From NCBI RefSeq assembly GCF_000333955.1, contig NZ_CAPS01000070.1:35523-99522 (forward strand): a stretch of 64,000 bases of DNA, in the 5' to 3' direction. Each line of letters opens with the position of its first letter. The stretch's first letter is position 1. The DNA is from Rhodococcus sp. AW25M09. Lineage in GTDB: Bacteria; Actinomycetota; Actinomycetes; Mycobacteriales; Mycobacteriaceae. The notes beneath the pieces are model-generated. The model was not told the origin of the DNA. It saw nothing but the letters and a program-made list of their open reading frames with translations, and made no database searches. A program made the translations under genes and the position numbers. Positions 1 to 10,376 of this stretch are shown here, piece by piece.

Positions 1-834
1 GGCCCCAAGGGACGCGTACAGCCGGGAGCGGACTCGCTGCTACGCACCAAGCTCACCCTCGACGAGTGCGCCACCGGCGTGACCAAGCACATCACCGTCG
101 ACACCGCCATCCTGTGCGACCTGTGCACCGGATCGGGCACCAACGGTGACTCCAAGCCGGTTCGTTGCGAGACCTGCGGCGGTGCCGGTGAGGTGCAGTC
201 GGTGCAGCGCTCGTTCCTCGGGCAGGTCATGACCAGCCGTCCGTGCCCCACCTGCCGCGGTGCAGGCGAGACCATCCCCGACCCCTGCCGCAAGTGTGGT
301 GGCGACGGTCGCGTGCGCTCGCGTCGCGACATTTCGGTCAAAGTTCCGGTGGGCGTGAGCAACGGCATGCGGATCCGGCTCGCGTCGCAGGGCGAGGTCG
401 GCCCCGGCGGCGGCCCAGCAGGTGATCTCTACGTGGAAATAGTCGAGCAGCAGCACGAGGTGTTCGTTCGTGACGGTGACGATCTGCACTGCACCGTGCG
501 GGTTCCGATGGTCGACGCCGCGCTCGGCACGTCGGTGAACATCGACGCGATCATCGACGGTCCCACCGAGATCTCGATAGAGCAAGGCACACAACCCAAC
601 TCGACGACGGTTCTGCGCGGGCACGGAATGCCGAAGCTGCGGTCCGGTATTCGCGGCGATCTGCACGCGCACCTCGAGGTCATCGTGCCGACCAAGTTGG
701 ACAGCAAGCAGACCCAGCTGCTCGAACAGCTCAAGTCGATTCGAGATCGAGACTCGGCGGAGGTTGTCACCACCGGTTCGGCGCACAGCGGTGGACTGTT
801 CTCGCGGTTGCGGGAAGCCTTCAGTGGTCGCTGA
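1..834 (+). CDS. dnaJ2: Chaperone DnaJ (DnaJ2 type), C-terminal part
   Basis: This is the C-terminal part of a DnaJ/Hsp40 co-chaperone that delivers clients to DnaK. The frame is open from base 1, so the J domain lies upstream of the window. Four zinc-binding CxxCxGxG repeats are visible ([32 protein letters not shown]), followed by the beta-rich substrate-binding domain. A start drawn at the GTG at 79 would be artificial because the reading frame continues upstream with conserved sequence. rsmE begins 3 bases after the stop, the same dnaJ2-rsmE neighbourhood I recall from mycobacteria. Confidence 0.95.
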   Translation, partial: GPKGRVQPGADSLLRTKLTLDECATGVTKHITVDTAILCDLCTGSGTNGDSKPVRCETCGGAGEVQSVQRSFLGQVMTSRPCPTCRGAGETIPDPCRKCGGDGRVRSRRDISVKVPVGVSNGMRIRLASQGEVGPGGGPAGDLYVEIVEQQHEVFVRDGDDLHCTVRVPMVDAALGTSVNIDAIIDGPTEISIEQGTQPNSTTVLRGHGMPKLRSGIRGDLHAHLEVIVPTKLDSKQTQLLEQLKSIRDRDSAEVVTTGSAHSGGLFSRLREAFSGR

Positions 835-837
835 TCC

Positions 838-1611
838 ATGGCCCCCACGGTCTTCTACCTCTCGCCGCTTCCGAAGGTCGGCGAGCTCGCCGTGCTCGAC
901 GGCAAAGAGGGTCATCATGCCGCAACGGTTCGACGCATTCGCGTCGGTGAGCGAGTGCTGCTCGGTGACGGAGCCGGCGGATTGGCCGATACGGTCGTCG
1001 CCGCTGCGGAGAAGAACCGACTGGAACTGACCGTCCAGTCGCGCAGCGACATGCCGCCGCCGACACCATCGGTGACACTCGTGCAGGCACTGCCGAAGGC
1101 CGACCGGTCGGAACTGGCCGTGGAACTGGCAACGGAGGCAGGCATCGACGCTGTCGTGCCCTGGCAGTCCTCGCGCTGCGTGGCGCGATGGGAAGGGCCC
1201 AAGGCGACCAAGGGCGTTGCGCGGTGGCGCAGTACTGCGTCCGAGGCGGCCAAGCAGTCGCGTCGGGCATACATTCCCGAGATTGCCGAGTTGCACGATT
1301 CACGGGCGGTGTACGCCCTGGTGGGTGCCATTGTGGCGCGTGGCGGAATTGTTGCCGTGCTGCACGAAGAGGCCACCTCGGCATTTCGGGACCTGCCCTT
1401 CGGCGAGGTGCCCGAGGTCGCGATCGTCGTCGGACCCGAGGGTGGCCTCGACGACCGCGAAGTAGCGGCTCTGACCGAGGCAGGGGCGACCCCGGTGGTG
1501 CTCGGCCCGACGGTGCTGCGGACGTCGACAGCAGGAGCTGTGGCACTCGGCGCGCTGGGCGTACTGACCTCCCGGTGGACCCAACTGCCACCCGATTTCC
1601 AGACCGCATGA
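838..1611 (+). CDS. rsmE: 16S rRNA (uracil-1498-N3)-methyltransferase RsmE
   Basis: SPOUT-family methyltransferase that makes m3U1498 in the decoding centre of 16S rRNA using S-adenosylmethionine. The 257-residue protein has an N-terminal PUA-like segment (HHAATVRRIRVGE) and the C-terminal SPOUT knot with the VGPEGG cofactor loop near residue 200. Its length fits the family. The ATG lies 3 bases after the dnaJ2 stop, and the stop overlaps the next start as ATGA, so it is probably co-transcribed with both neighbours. Confidence 0.95.
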   Translation: MAPTVFYLSPLPKVGELAVLDGKEGHHAATVRRIRVGERVLLGDGAGGLADTVVAAAEKNRLELTVQSRSDMPPPTPSVTLVQALPKADRSELAVELATEAGIDAVVPWQSSRCVARWEGPKATKGVARWRSTASEAAKQSRRAYIPEIAELHDSRAVYALVGAIVARGGIVAVLHEEATSAFRDLPFGEVPEVAIVVGPEGGLDDREVAALTEAGATPVVLGPTVLRTSTAGAVALGALGVLTSRWTQLPPDFQTA

Positions 1612-2366
1612 GCGCGCGAATCAAGATCGCGTACGGCGAACACTCGGAGCAATTCGGCCATCTCTACTTGCCGGCCGAGCCGGTCGACGCCACGACGCCG
1701 GTGGTGGTGATCGTGCACGGCGGATTCTGGAGCGGGCAGTACGGATCGAACCTGGGAACTCAATTCGCGCGAGCTGTCGCGGGAGCCGGTGCGGTGGCGT
1801 GGAACATCGAGTACCGACGCGTCGGTGCAGGTGGGCACTGGCCGCAGATGCAGCAGGACGTGCGCGCGGCGCTCGACGTCGTTGCCGGCGATCTGCAGCG
1901 TCACGCGCCGGTCGGTATCGACGACGTACGCGTCATCGGCCACTCCGCCGGCGGTCACCTCGCCGTGTGGCTCGGTGGTGAGACCGGTACCGAGGTGCGG
2001 CCGTCGCGCATCGTCTCGCAGGCCGGTGTTCTCGATCTGGAGCCGCGCGGTGCGTCGCGGAAAACCAACCCGGCGGTCGAAGCGTTGCTGCAGGTCAGCT
2101 ACCAGGACGACCCAGAGCGGTACCGGTCGGCCTCGCCTGCGGCCCGTGCGCCCATCGGTATCCCGACGATCTGTCTGCACGGATTCGATGACGTCCAGGT
2201 CCCGTCGGCGCACAGCGAGCGGTACGTCGCGGCCGCGAGAGCGGCCGGCGACGATGCACGGCTGACGATCGTGCCCGGCGAGGACCACTTCGCCTTTCTC
2301 GATCCTGCTTCGCAGTGCTGGAGGCTCTCGCTCGCCGCCGTGCTGGACCGGAGCGGCGAACAATAG
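1608..2366 (+). CDS. alpha/beta hydrolase (esterase/kynurenine-formamidase-like)
   Basis: A 252-residue serine hydrolase of the alpha/beta fold. An HGGFW oxyanion motif lies near residue 40. The nucleophile elbow GHSAGGH gives the catalytic serine. A late Asp (HGFDDVQVP) and His (GEDHFAFLD) complete a plausible triad. The HGG motif and size resemble the hormone-sensitive-lipase/kynurenine-formamidase branch, but the substrate cannot be read from sequence. The ATG overlaps the rsmE stop by 4 bases; an upstream in-frame extension would run antisense-like through rsmE and is not credible. Confidence 0.85.
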   Translation: MSARIKIAYGEHSEQFGHLYLPAEPVDATTPVVVIVHGGFWSGQYGSNLGTQFARAVAGAGAVAWNIEYRRVGAGGHWPQMQQDVRAALDVVAGDLQRHAPVGIDDVRVIGHSAGGHLAVWLGGETGTEVRPSRIVSQAGVLDLEPRGASRKTNPAVEALLQVSYQDDPERYRSASPAARAPIGIPTICLHGFDDVQVPSAHSERYVAAARAAGDDARLTIVPGEDHFAFLDPASQCWRLSLAAVLDRSGEQ

Positions 2367-2457
2367 GAATGCGCATCGATCCTGCGGCGTTAAACTTCAT
2401 CCGAACACCAGTACACGTCTCCACAGCCGAAACAAGAGAGCAGGCCATAGCCACCAC

Positions 2458-3501
2458 GTGAGTGAACACAGCGAATTTCCCGCCGAGCGCGACGTTCGGT
2501 CCAGCTTGGAGCTCGCCCCCGAAGCAGTGATGCCACTGCTGGGACAGTCCGACGAGAACCTGCGGGCGCTCGAACAGATGCTGACGGCAGACATCCACGT
2601 ACGAGGAAACGCCGTGACGCTCACCGGAAAAGTGGCCGACGTGGCACTGGCCGAACGCGTGATCTCCGAATTGGCAGCGCTGGCCAAGAGGGCCCAGCCG
2701 CTGACTCCCGATGCGGTACGCCGCACGATCGCGATGCTCACCGAGGGCGTCTCGGATTCACCCGCCGAGGTCCTGAGCTTGGATATCCTGTCGCGCCGCG
2801 GCAAGACGATCCGGCCCAAGACGCTGAACCAGAAGCGGTACGTGGATGCGATCGACTCCAACACCATCGTGTTCGGCATCGGGCCCGCCGGCACCGGCAA
2901 GACGTACCTCGCGATGGCCAAGGCCGTACAGGCACTGCAGACCAAGCAGGTCAGCCGGATCATCCTGACGCGTCCGGCCGTGGAAGCAGGGGAGCGCCTC
3001 GGGTTTCTACCCGGAACGTTGCACGAGAAGATCGACCCGTACCTGCGCCCGTTGCACGACGCGTTGCACGACATGATGGACGACGAAGCGATCCCCAAGC
3101 TGATGCAGGCGGGCGTGATCGAGGTCGCTCCGCTTGCCTACATGCGCGGCCGCACGCTCAACGACGCCTTCATCATTCTCGACGAGGCGCAGAACACCAC
3201 CGCCGAGCAGATGAAGATGTTTCTGACGCGTCTGGGATTCGGCTCGAAGATCGTCGTCACCGGCGACGTCACCCAGGTCGACCTTCCCGGTGGCGCAAAA
3301 TCGGGATTGCGCGCGGCATCCGAGATTCTCACCGATCTCGACGACATCCACTTCGCGCAGCTCACCAGCAGCGATGTGGTGCGGCACCGATTGGTCTCGG
3401 AGATCGTCGACGCGTACGAGCGCTTCGAATCGGTAGGTCAGAGTGCGGTTTCCAACCGCGAGCAACGCCGCACCGGCGGACCACGTTCGGCGAGAAGATG
3501 A
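2458..3501 (+). CDS. phoH: PhoH family ATPase
   Basis: Cytosolic P-loop ATPase of the PhoH family (347 aa). Walker A is GPAGTGKT, and the Walker B region reads AFIILDEAQNTT. An N-terminal KH-like region precedes the ATPase. The family is linked to RNA metabolism and sits next to ybeY in most bacteria, as here. The start is GTG. A TAAACT hexamer at 2391-2396 could be the -10 of a promoter in the 91-base gap after the hydrolase gene. Confidence 0.93.
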   Translation: MSEHSEFPAERDVRSSLELAPEAVMPLLGQSDENLRALEQMLTADIHVRGNAVTLTGKVADVALAERVISELAALAKRAQPLTPDAVRRTIAMLTEGVSDSPAEVLSLDILSRRGKTIRPKTLNQKRYVDAIDSNTIVFGIGPAGTGKTYLAMAKAVQALQTKQVSRIILTRPAVEAGERLGFLPGTLHEKIDPYLRPLHDALHDMMDDEAIPKLMQAGVIEVAPLAYMRGRTLNDAFIILDEAQNTTAEQMKMFLTRLGFGSKIVVTGDVTQVDLPGGAKSGLRAASEILTDLDDIHFAQLTSSDVVRHRLVSEIVDAYERFESVGQSAVSNREQRRTGGPRSARR

Positions 3502-3545
3502 TTCAGTTACGCAGAGCAGGCAACGAGAGCGTGGGTAGTGGCTAG

Positions 3546-4088
3546 ATGAGTATCGAAGTGTCCAACGAGTCGGGGATGGACATCTCCGAGCCCGAGCTGG
3601 TCTCGGTCGCACGATTTGCGATCGCCGGCATGGACGTGCATCCCGCAGCGGAACTGTCGATGGTGCTGGTGGATTCGGCGACGATGGCAGATCTGCATAT
3701 GCGGTGGATGGATCTGCCCGGCCCCACCGACGTCATGTCGTTCCCGATGGACGAGCTCGAGCCGGGCGGTCGTCCCGATGCTCCCGAGCCCGGACCGGCG
3801 ATGCTCGGCGACATCGTGCTGTGTCCGTCGTTCGCGGCGGATCAGGCTGCCGCGGCAGGGCATTCACTCGAACACGAACTCGCGCTGTTGACGGTGCACG
3901 GAGTGTTGCATCTGCTCGGCTACGACCATGCCGAGCCGGACGAAGAAAAAGAAATGTTCGAGCTGCAGAATCGTCTGCTGGCCGAATGGTACGAGGACGC
4001 AAGGCGGGCGGAGCGCGATGCCGAACAGGCCGCGCGCGATGCCCGGCTTCTCGGTAAGACCGGTTTTTCCGACGGTGCGGATCGGTGA
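3546..4088 (+). CDS. ybeY: rRNA maturation endoribonuclease YbeY
   Basis: Zinc-dependent single-strand endoribonuclease for 16S rRNA 3' maturation and ribosome quality control. The diagnostic motif [11 protein letters not shown] supplies three metal-binding histidines. A charged tail beyond the core extends the protein to 180 residues, as in other actinobacteria. The gene lies 44 bases after phoH and precedes a CorC-type gene and era, a classic conserved order. Confidence 0.95.
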   Translation: MSIEVSNESGMDISEPELVSVARFAIAGMDVHPAAELSMVLVDSATMADLHMRWMDLPGPTDVMSFPMDELEPGGRPDAPEPGPAMLGDIVLCPSFAADQAAAAGHSLEHELALLTVHGVLHLLGYDHAEPDEEKEMFELQNRLLAEWYEDARRAERDAEQAARDARLLGKTGFSDGADR

Positions 4089-4146
4089 TGCGCGTGATTT
4101 CCACGGCCGAAGCCTGTGATTCGGCAACACGACGGGGTAGTCGCGC

Positions 4147-5469
4147 GTGAGCAGTGCGGTTGTGCTCATTGTTTTCGCTGTCCTACTCGTGCCCCTCGGA
4201 GGTTTGTTCGCCGCCGTCGATTCTGCGCTGAACACGGTGTCGCGGGCGCGTATCGACGACATGGTCAAGGACGAACGCCCCGGAGCCACCGGCCTGGTCG
4301 TCGTGGTCGGCGATCGTCCCAGATACGTCAACTTGATGGTGCTGCTGCGCATTCTGTGCGAAATCGGCGGCACCGTCCTGCTTGCGGGCGGCCTGACCCA
4401 ATTGATCGATTCGACGACGGCGCTGGTGATCACCGCGGTTGCCATGGTGCTGGTCAGCTACGTCGTGATCGGGGTCGGTCCGCGAACCCTGGGCCGACAG
4501 AACGCCTACTCGATCGCGTTGGCGGCCGCTTTTCCGCTGCGGGCGCTCGGGTGGCTGCTCGGTCCGATCAGCAGACTGCTCATTGTCATCGGTAATGCGA
4601 TCACCCCGGGTAAGGGATTTCGTAACGGACCGTTCGCTTCCGAGATCGAACTTCGGGAGTTGGTGGACATGGCACGAGAGCGCGGAGTCGTGGCCGACGA
4701 CGAACGGCGGATGATCCAATCGGTCTTCGAGTTGGGCGACACCTCCGCCCGCGAGGTCATGGTTCCGCGGCCCGAGATGGTCTGGATCGAGTCCGACAAA
4801 TCGGCCGGCCAGGCCACGTCTCTTGCCGTGCGCAGCGGCCATTCGCGGATCCCGGTGATCGGCGAGAACGTGGATGACGTCGTCGGCGTCGTGTACCTCA
4901 AAGATCTTGTGCAGCGGACGTACTACTCGACCGACGGTGGTCGTGGAGTGCAGGTGTCCGAGCTGATGCGTCCGGCCGTGTTCGTGCCCGATTCCAAGCC
5001 GCTCGACAGCCTGCTCGCCGAGATGCAGCGAGATCGCAACCACATGGCCCTGCTCGTCGACGAGTACGGCGGTATCGCGGGCCTGGTGACCATCGAGGAC
5101 GTGATCGAGGAAATCGTCGGTGAGATCGCCGACGAATACGATGCAGACGAAGTTGCGCCCATCGAGGAACTCGACGACGGACGCTATCGAGTGTCCTCCC
5201 GAGTGCCACTCGAAGACCTCGGCGAGATCTTCGACATCGACATCGAGTCCGAGGAAGTCGATACCGTCGGCGGACTGCTCGGATACGAGCTCGGCCGCGT
5301 GCCGCTGCCCGGTTCGCAAGTGATCACCCACGGGCTGCTGCTGCGCGGCGAAGGTGGAGCCGACCCCAAGGGGCGTGTCCGCATCACCACGGTGCTGGTC
5401 GAAAAGCTCGAACCCGACGAAGAATCCACCGAGGACGACGACTCGTCGGACGTCACTCACCAACACTGA
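4147..5469 (+). CDS. CorC/HlyC (CNNM-type) membrane protein with CBS pair
   Basis: A 440-residue membrane protein with an N-terminal DUF21/CNNM transmembrane domain (about residues 1-180), a tandem CBS pair (about 200-330) and a C-terminal CorC_HlyC domain. The family is associated with Mg2+/Co2+ efflux or resistance; transport here is inferred. The loop [12 protein letters not shown] marks the start of the CBS region. The start is GTG. The usual ybeY-corC-era order is kept. Confidence 0.9.
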   Translation: MSSAVVLIVFAVLLVPLGGLFAAVDSALNTVSRARIDDMVKDERPGATGLVVVVGDRPRYVNLMVLLRILCEIGGTVLLAGGLTQLIDSTTALVITAVAMVLVSYVVIGVGPRTLGRQNAYSIALAAAFPLRALGWLLGPISRLLIVIGNAITPGKGFRNGPFASEIELRELVDMARERGVVADDERRMIQSVFELGDTSAREVMVPRPEMVWIESDKSAGQATSLAVRSGHSRIPVIGENVDDVVGVVYLKDLVQRTYYSTDGGRGVQVSELMRPAVFVPDSKPLDSLLAEMQRDRNHMALLVDEYGGIAGLVTIEDVIEEIVGEIADEYDADEVAPIEELDDGRYRVSSRVPLEDLGEIFDIDIESEEVDTVGGLLGYELGRVPLPGSQVITHGLLLRGEGGADPKGRVRITTVLVEKLEPDEESTEDDDSSDVTHQH

Positions 5470-5485
5470 AATCTGGAGGTGCTCG

Positions 5486-6400
5486 ATGTCCGAGCAGCAC
5501 AACGAAGAGTTCCGATCCGGATTCGTCTGTTTCGTGGGCCGACCCAACACCGGCAAGTCCACCCTGACCAACGCGTTGGTCGGTACCAAGATCGCCATCA
5601 CGTCCTCGCGTCCACAGACCACCCGGCACACCATCCGCGGCATCGTTCATCGTGACCATGCGCAATTGATCCTCGTGGATACTCCCGGACTGCACCGCCC
5701 CAGAACGCTTCTGGGGCAACGGCTCAACGATCTGGTGCAAGACACCTACTCCGAGGTCGACGTCATCGGCCTGTGCATCCCGGCCGACGAGAAGATCGGG
5801 CCCGGCGACCGGTGGATCCTCGAACAGGTACGTCACATCGCGCCGAAGACGACGCTGATCGGCATCGTGACCAAGATCGACAAGGTCAAGAAGGAACGCG
5901 TCGTACAGCAGTTGATGTCGTTGTCCAAGCTCCTCGGCGACTCCAGTCACGTGATACCGGTGTCGGCCGAATCCGGTGAGCAGGTGGAGAAACTGGTCGA
6001 TCTGCTGGCCTCCGAACTGCCACCCGGGCCGGCGTTCTACCCGGACGGAGAGCTCACGGACGAGCCCGAGGAAATCCTCATGGCCGAGCTCATTCGTGAG
6101 GCAGCGCTCGAAGGCGTCCGCGACGAGTTGCCCCACTCCCTGGCCGTCGTCATCGAGGAAATCGTGCCCCGCGAGGGCCACGACAACATGCTCGACGTGC
6201 ACGCGATTCTCTATGTCGAGCGATCCAGTCAGAAGGCCATCATCATCGGCAAGGGCGGCTCGCGACTCAAAGAGGTCGGCACGGCGTCGCGATTGCAGAT
6301 CGAGAAACTGCTCGGCACCCGGATCTACTTGGACCTGCACGTCAAGATTGCGAAAGATTGGCAGACCGACCCGAAGCAGATGGGCAAGCTCGGCTTCTGA
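5486..6400 (+). CDS. era: GTPase Era
   Basis: Ras-like GTPase that binds the 3' end of 16S rRNA and acts in 30S maturation. G1 is GRPNTGKST and G3 is DTPG; the C-terminal KH domain contains GKGGSRLKEVG. The ATG at 5486 is preceded by a perfect GGAGGT (5475-5480), which decides the start against the longer frame that opens inside the CorC-like gene. The protein is 304 residues, typical for the family. Confidence 0.97.
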   Translation: MSEQHNEEFRSGFVCFVGRPNTGKSTLTNALVGTKIAITSSRPQTTRHTIRGIVHRDHAQLILVDTPGLHRPRTLLGQRLNDLVQDTYSEVDVIGLCIPADEKIGPGDRWILEQVRHIAPKTTLIGIVTKIDKVKKERVVQQLMSLSKLLGDSSHVIPVSAESGEQVEKLVDLLASELPPGPAFYPDGELTDEPEEILMAELIREAALEGVRDELPHSLAVVIEEIVPREGHDNMLDVHAILYVERSSQKAIIIGKGGSRLKEVGTASRLQIEKLLGTRIYLDLHVKIAKDWQTDPKQMGKLGF

Positions 6401-6418
6401 CCTGCCCAGGTCGGCTGA

Positions 6419-6440
6419 CTACGAAGTTCCGTTCACATCG
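6419..6440. repeat. Half copy of the 49.1-kb palindromic element
   Basis: The first 20 bases match the right arm of the hairpin at 49128-49147 in 19 of 20 positions. This copy lacks a partner arm. It encodes the last codons and TAG stop of the amidase gene, so the gene end lies inside the repeat. Confidence 0.55.
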
Positions 6441-7840
6441 GACCACCAGGGTTCAGGGCGCTTGCGGTGCCACTGCAGCACGTTCTCGAGTTGAGCCGCA
6501 ACCGACACCAGTAGTGGCTCCGAGGACTCGTGCCCCATCAATTGCAGGCCGATGGGTAGCCCGTGTTTCGTCAGGCCTGCGGGGACGTTGACGCTCGGCC
6601 AGCCCAGGACGTTCCACGGCCATGTGTACGGGCAGTGCTCGGTGATCACCCGATCGGTGTCTGCATTGGAGATGCCGTCGATGGCGTCGACCCGCGGCGG
6701 GGGAGTTGCCGTCGTCGGGGCGAGGACGATGTCGTAGTCGTCGAAGAACCGGCCGATGCGGCGTCCGATTCGAGGTTCGGCCGCGCGGGCGGCGCGCAAC
6801 GGCGCTCCGGCGAGTGCGCGGCCGCTCTTGGCATTGGCTCGGGTGCGCGGATCCGCGAGCGATGGATCGGGAAGTCGGTCGAGCCACGCGGCGACACCTG
6901 CCAGTGAGCGCGGTAAGAAATTGAGCCCCAACAACATTCCGTACGCGGGATCGTCGACGACTACTTTGTGACCGAGTAATCGCAGCACCGCGGCCATCTC
7001 GTACGCCGCAGCGGCGATCTCCGGGTCCAGCGCGGCCGGAGTCGGGATGAACGGCTTACGAAGGCTCAGCGCTATTCGGAGTGAGCCAGGGTTGCGGCCG
7101 ACGGCATCGGAGACGGTGAGTGCGGCCGGCCGATGGGTGTCGCCGTCGTGGCTACCCGAGACCACGTCGAGAAGAAGTGCGGCATCGGCTACGGTGCGTG
7201 CGAGTGGGCCGATGACGGTGATGCCGTTGAATGCCTCGGGGTCCGGCCAGGTCGATATCCGCCCCCGTTGCGGCTTGATGCCTACGAGGTTGGTCCACGA
7301 CGCCGGGATGCGCACCGAGCCGGCACCGTCGGAACCCAGTGCAGCCGAAACCAATTCGGCAGCTACCGCCGCCGAGCTGCCGCCGGATGAGCCGCCGGGG
7401 GTGCGCTCACGGTTCCACGGATTGCGGGTGTGTCCGAAGGTGCCGCCGGTGAAGGGCCATTGGCCGAGCTCGGGGCTGTTCGTCTTTCCCACGATGACCG
7501 CTCCGGCCACACGTAGTCTGCGCACCACCTCCGAGTCGGCGGTGGCAGCCGGAAAACTACCGGCGCAGCCGAAGGCGGTCGGCTCCCCGGCGATGTTCAC
7601 ATCGTCCTTGACGGCAATCGGAACGCCGAGCAGCTGAGCGCTGGTGCCGGCGGCGCGCAGTCGATCCGCCTCTGCGGCCTCGGCCAGGGCTGCGGCGCGG
7701 CGCACGATGCGAAACGCGTTGAGCGTGGGTTGGCTCGTCTCGATTCGATCGAGTGATGCCGTGACCGCCTGCACCGAGGTGATGCGACCCGACGCGAGTT
7801 CGGCGGCCTGGGAAACGAGAGTCGACCGATGAAAATCCAC
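6419..7840 (-). CDS. Amidase (amidase-signature family)
   Basis: Amidase-signature hydrolase of 473 residues that cleaves carboxamides with a Ser-cisSer-Lys triad. The glycine/serine-rich signature GGSSGGSSAAVAAEL is intact, and VAVKDDVN supplies the catalytic lysine. It corresponds in position to amiA2 (Rv2363) of M. tuberculosis, between era and recO. The start is GTG with a TACTGT box 6 bases upstream. The last six codons and stop coincide with a copy of a repeat arm also found at 49128. Substrate unknown; GatA is less likely because gatB/gatC are absent. Confidence 0.88.
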   Translation of the reverse strand: MDFHRSTLVSQAAELASGRITSVQAVTASLDRIETSQPTLNAFRIVRRAAALAEAAEADRLRAAGTSAQLLGVPIAVKDDVNIAGEPTAFGCAGSFPAATADSEVVRRLRVAGAVIVGKTNSPELGQWPFTGGTFGHTRNPWNRERTPGGSSGGSSAAVAAELVSAALGSDGAGSVRIPASWTNLVGIKPQRGRISTWPDPEAFNGITVIGPLARTVADAALLLDVVSGSHDGDTHRPAALTVSDAVGRNPGSLRIALSLRKPFIPTPAALDPEIAAAAYEMAAVLRLLGHKVVVDDPAYGMLLGLNFLPRSLAGVAAWLDRLPDPSLADPRTRANAKSGRALAGAPLRAARAAEPRIGRRIGRFFDDYDIVLAPTTATPPPRVDAIDGISNADTDRVITEHCPYTWPWNVLGWPSVNVPAGLTKHGLPIGLQLMGHESSEPLLVSVAAQLENVLQWHRKRPEPWWSDVNGTS

Positions 7841-7852
7841 GTCTGCACAGTA
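7841..7852 (-). promoter_or_regulatory. Probable leaderless promoter -10 of the amidase gene
   Basis: On the minus strand TACTGT lies 6 bases before the GTG start. Transcription would begin at or next to the start codon. Confidence 0.55.
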
Positions 7853-7913
7853 TCGACTTCCCCTCAGCGCGGGAAACGGTCACCGACACCGCGCCCGTGG
7901 GACACTGGAGTGC

Positions 7914-8747
7914 GTGAGGCCATACCGTGACAACGCAGTCGTCCTGCGCCAGCACAAGCTGGGTGAGGCCGACCGTATCGTCACGCTGTTGACCAGAGAG
8001 AACGGCATCGTGCGGGCCGTCGCCAAAGGGGTACGCCGCACCAAATCGAAGTTCGGCGCGCGGCTCGAACCGTTTGCGCACATCGATGTCCTGCTCTATC
8101 CGGGGCGCAACCTCGACATCGTCACTCAGGTGCACACGGTCGACGCGTTCGGCGGAGATATCGTCGCCGATTACGGCCGCTACACCACCGGTTGCGCCGT
8201 TCTCGAAACCGCCGAACGACTGGCAGGCGAGGAGCATGCACCCGCACAGCGTTTGCATCAGCTGACCGTCGGTGCCCTGCGTGCTCTCGCGCAACACGTC
8301 CGGCCTCCGGAGTTGGTGCTCGACGCCTATCTGCTGCGAGCGATGGGCTTCGCGGGCTGGGCTCCTGCACTGACCGATTGCGCGCGGTGCGCGGCGGTCG
8401 GGCCGCACCGGGCATTCCATGTCGCCGCCGGTGGGGCGGTGTGTGTGCACTGCCGACCGCCGGGATCGGCGACGCCGTCGACCGGTGTCCTGGACCTGAT
8501 GGTGGCGCTCGAGCGGGGTGAGTGGGACTACACCGTCACCACCTCCGATGCCGTCCGCAAGCAGGCCAGCGGACTGGTGGCCGCGCATCTGCAATGGCAT
8601 CTGGAAAGGCAGCTCCGCACACTTCCGCTCATCGAACGCTCACACCCGCATCAGGTGCCGCTGGCGCAACCTGACTCCGTGTTCGCCGACACCGTCGGGC
8701 AGGATGGGGACCGTGATTCGACGACGAGAGCCGCAACCCCGGCCTGA
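7914..8747 (+). CDS. recO: DNA repair protein RecO
   Basis: RecO anneals single strands and loads RecA through RecOR during gap repair. The N-terminal OB fold is clear ([20 protein letters not shown]), followed by an alpha-helical part with a CxxC ([10 protein letters not shown]) and a second Cys pair (AVCVHC) that can bind zinc. The protein is 277 residues from a GTG start. It overlaps the uppS start by 44 bases, implying translational coupling. Confidence 0.95.
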   Translation: MRPYRDNAVVLRQHKLGEADRIVTLLTRENGIVRAVAKGVRRTKSKFGARLEPFAHIDVLLYPGRNLDIVTQVHTVDAFGGDIVADYGRYTTGCAVLETAERLAGEEHAPAQRLHQLTVGALRALAQHVRPPELVLDAYLLRAMGFAGWAPALTDCARCAAVGPHRAFHVAAGGAVCVHCRPPGSATPSTGVLDLMVALERGEWDYTVTTSDAVRKQASGLVAAHLQWHLERQLRTLPLIERSHPHQVPLAQPDSVFADTVGQDGDRDSTTRAATPA

Positions 8748-9522
8748 CGGACAGTCGGTGGTGCGCCCTCCGGATCCGCATCCCTCGGGTGCTCGGCCGC
8801 CGATTCTGCAGCCGGAATTGATACCGCGCCACGTCGCCCTGGTGATGGACGGTAACGGTCGGTGGGCACAGGATCGCGGTCTGCCGCGTACTGCGGGGCA
8901 CGAGCAGGGCGAAGCGGTACTCATGGACACCGTCTGCGGGTGCATCGAGATCGGTGTGCAATGGTTGTCGGCATACGCCTTCTCGACGGAGAACTGGAAG
9001 CGCAGTCCCGACGAGGTCAAGTTTCTGATGGGCTTCAACCGCGATGTCATTCGTCGTCGACGGGACGAGATGAACGAGATGGGCGTGCGAGTCCGCTGGG
9101 CCGGCCGTCGACCCAGGTTGTGGGGCAGCGTCATCAAGGAACTCGAAGTTGCCGAGAAGTTGACCGAGCGCAACACGGTGATGACGTTGACGATGTGCGT
9201 CAATTACGGTGGGCGCGCCGAGATCGCCGATGCCACAAGGGAAATCGCCCGGCAGGTGGCCGCAGGGAAGCTGAATCCGGAGAAGATCACCGAGGCGACC
9301 GTCGCCAAGTACCTCGACGAGGCGGATATGCCGGACGTGGATCTGTTTCTGCGTCCGTCGGGGGAGCAGCGAACGTCGAACTTCTTGATCTGGCAATCGG
9401 CGTACGCGGAGTTCGTGTTTCAGAAGAAGCTGTTCCCGGATTTCGACCGCAGGGACCTATGGGAGGCGTGTATCGAATTCGCTTCGCGCGATAGACGATT
9501 CGGGGGAGTGAAATATGAGTGA
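8704..9522 (+). CDS. uppS: Cis-prenyl diphosphate synthase (decaprenyl/undecaprenyl)
   Basis: Z-type prenyltransferase that adds isopentenyl units to give the polyprenyl diphosphate lipid carrier for peptidoglycan and arabinogalactan. The catalytic signature VMDGNGRWA is followed by FSTENWKRS and the C-terminal [11 protein letters not shown]. The C5-branch context and mycobacterial synteny (Rv2361c) suggest a decaprenyl product. Start choice is uncertain: ATG 8704, GTG 8713 or GTG 8758 are all in frame, and the N-terminal extension is low in complexity and proline-rich. The last 8 bases overlap the next gene. Confidence 0.93.
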   Translation: MGTVIRRREPQPRPDGQSVVRPPDPHPSGARPPILQPELIPRHVALVMDGNGRWAQDRGLPRTAGHEQGEAVLMDTVCGCIEIGVQWLSAYAFSTENWKRSPDEVKFLMGFNRDVIRRRRDEMNEMGVRVRWAGRRPRLWGSVIKELEVAEKLTERNTVMTLTMCVNYGGRAEIADATREIARQVAAGKLNPEKITEATVAKYLDEADMPDVDLFLRPSGEQRTSNFLIWQSAYAEFVFQKKLFPDFDRRDLWEACIEFASRDRRFGGVKYE

Positions 9523-9937
9523 CGACGTACAGGGTATCGACGAAGCCGGCGAATTGACTCTGCAGACTCGTGCCCGGCTGGCACTCTCTCAGTTCGCCAC
9601 CGTGACCGTCGGGGACGAGGGGTCTCTCGGTTTCGATTACGCCGGTGCGCTCTGCTCGCTACGGGCCGTTCGGCTCTCACCCGAACTCGAGGTGTTCTCG
9701 CTCACCGCGGTGTTGGCGTGGGATCGTCCGCTCAAGGCGGCTCTGCACAAGAAGGTCGCCGATCGCAATGCCGATTCGCAGTTCGGCGCGATCTCGGTCA
9801 ACACCCACGACAAGCTTGCAGATGTCTTGCTGCGCTACACCTTTCCGGCGAGCGGCCTGGACGACGAGGCGATGCTGACGATGCTGATCCTGGTACTCGC
9901 CGGGGTGGAGAAAGCGCGCGAGGGCCTGCTGCCCTGA
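9515..9937 (+). CDS. Conserved actinobacterial protein, possibly YbjN-like
   Basis: Unrecognised 140-residue soluble protein. The fold looks alpha/beta, with a pattern of short strands ([16 protein letters not shown]) and a C-terminal helix, loosely like YbjN/type III secretion chaperone-like proteins. It occupies the position of Rv2360c next to uppS. The ATG overlaps the uppS stop by 8 bases with a GGGGGA ribosome-binding site. It ends convergently 1 base before the zur stop, leaving no room for a terminator. Confidence 0.8.
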   Translation: MSDDVQGIDEAGELTLQTRARLALSQFATVTVGDEGSLGFDYAGALCSLRAVRLSPELEVFSLTAVLAWDRPLKAALHKKVADRNADSQFGAISVNTHDKLADVLLRYTFPASGLDDEAMLTMLILVLAGVEKAREGLLP

Positions 9938-9938
9938 A

Positions 9939-10376
9939 TCAGTTCGCGGTGGCGCACTGACTGCAGGTGCCGAATATCTCGATCGTATGGCTCACGTCGG
10001 TGAAACCGTTGGTCTCGGCGACGCTCTTCGACCACTTCTCGACGGTGGGGCCCTCGACCTCGACGGTGTAACCGCACGAGCGGCATACCAGGTGGTGGTG
10101 ATGGCCGGAGGAGCAGCGCCGGTAGACCGACTCACCGTTGTCGGTGCGAAGCATATCGACGGTACCGGCGTCGGTCAGGGTCTGGAGTGTCCGATAGACA
10201 GTCGTGAGGCCGATTCCCTCACCGCGTTTGCGTAATTCGTCGTGCAGATCCTGTGCGGACTTGAATTCCTCGATGGTGTCGAGCAAGTCCGAAATCGCAC
10301 TGCGCTGTTTGGTGGCCCGCACTCCGACGACGACGGGTCGTCTCGGGGTCGTGGTGTCGGTGGACTTCTCGGTCAC
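9939..10376 (-). CDS. zur: Zinc uptake regulator Zur (FurB)
   Basis: Fur-family repressor of zinc-uptake genes (145 aa). The winged helix contains GLTTVYRTLQTL. Metal sites are visible as the histidine run GHHHHLVC, the CRSC pair and the C-terminal CSQC pair. The start codon overlaps the smtB stop (ATGA), so the two zinc sensors are translated from one message, as in the M. tuberculosis Rv2358-Rv2359 operon. Confidence 0.94.
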   Translation of the reverse strand: MTEKSTDTTTPRRPVVVGVRATKQRSAISDLLDTIEEFKSAQDLHDELRKRGEGIGLTTVYRTLQTLTDAGTVDMLRTDNGESVYRRCSSGHHHHLVCRSCGYTVEVEGPTVEKWSKSVAETNGFTDVSHTIEIFGTCSQCATAN

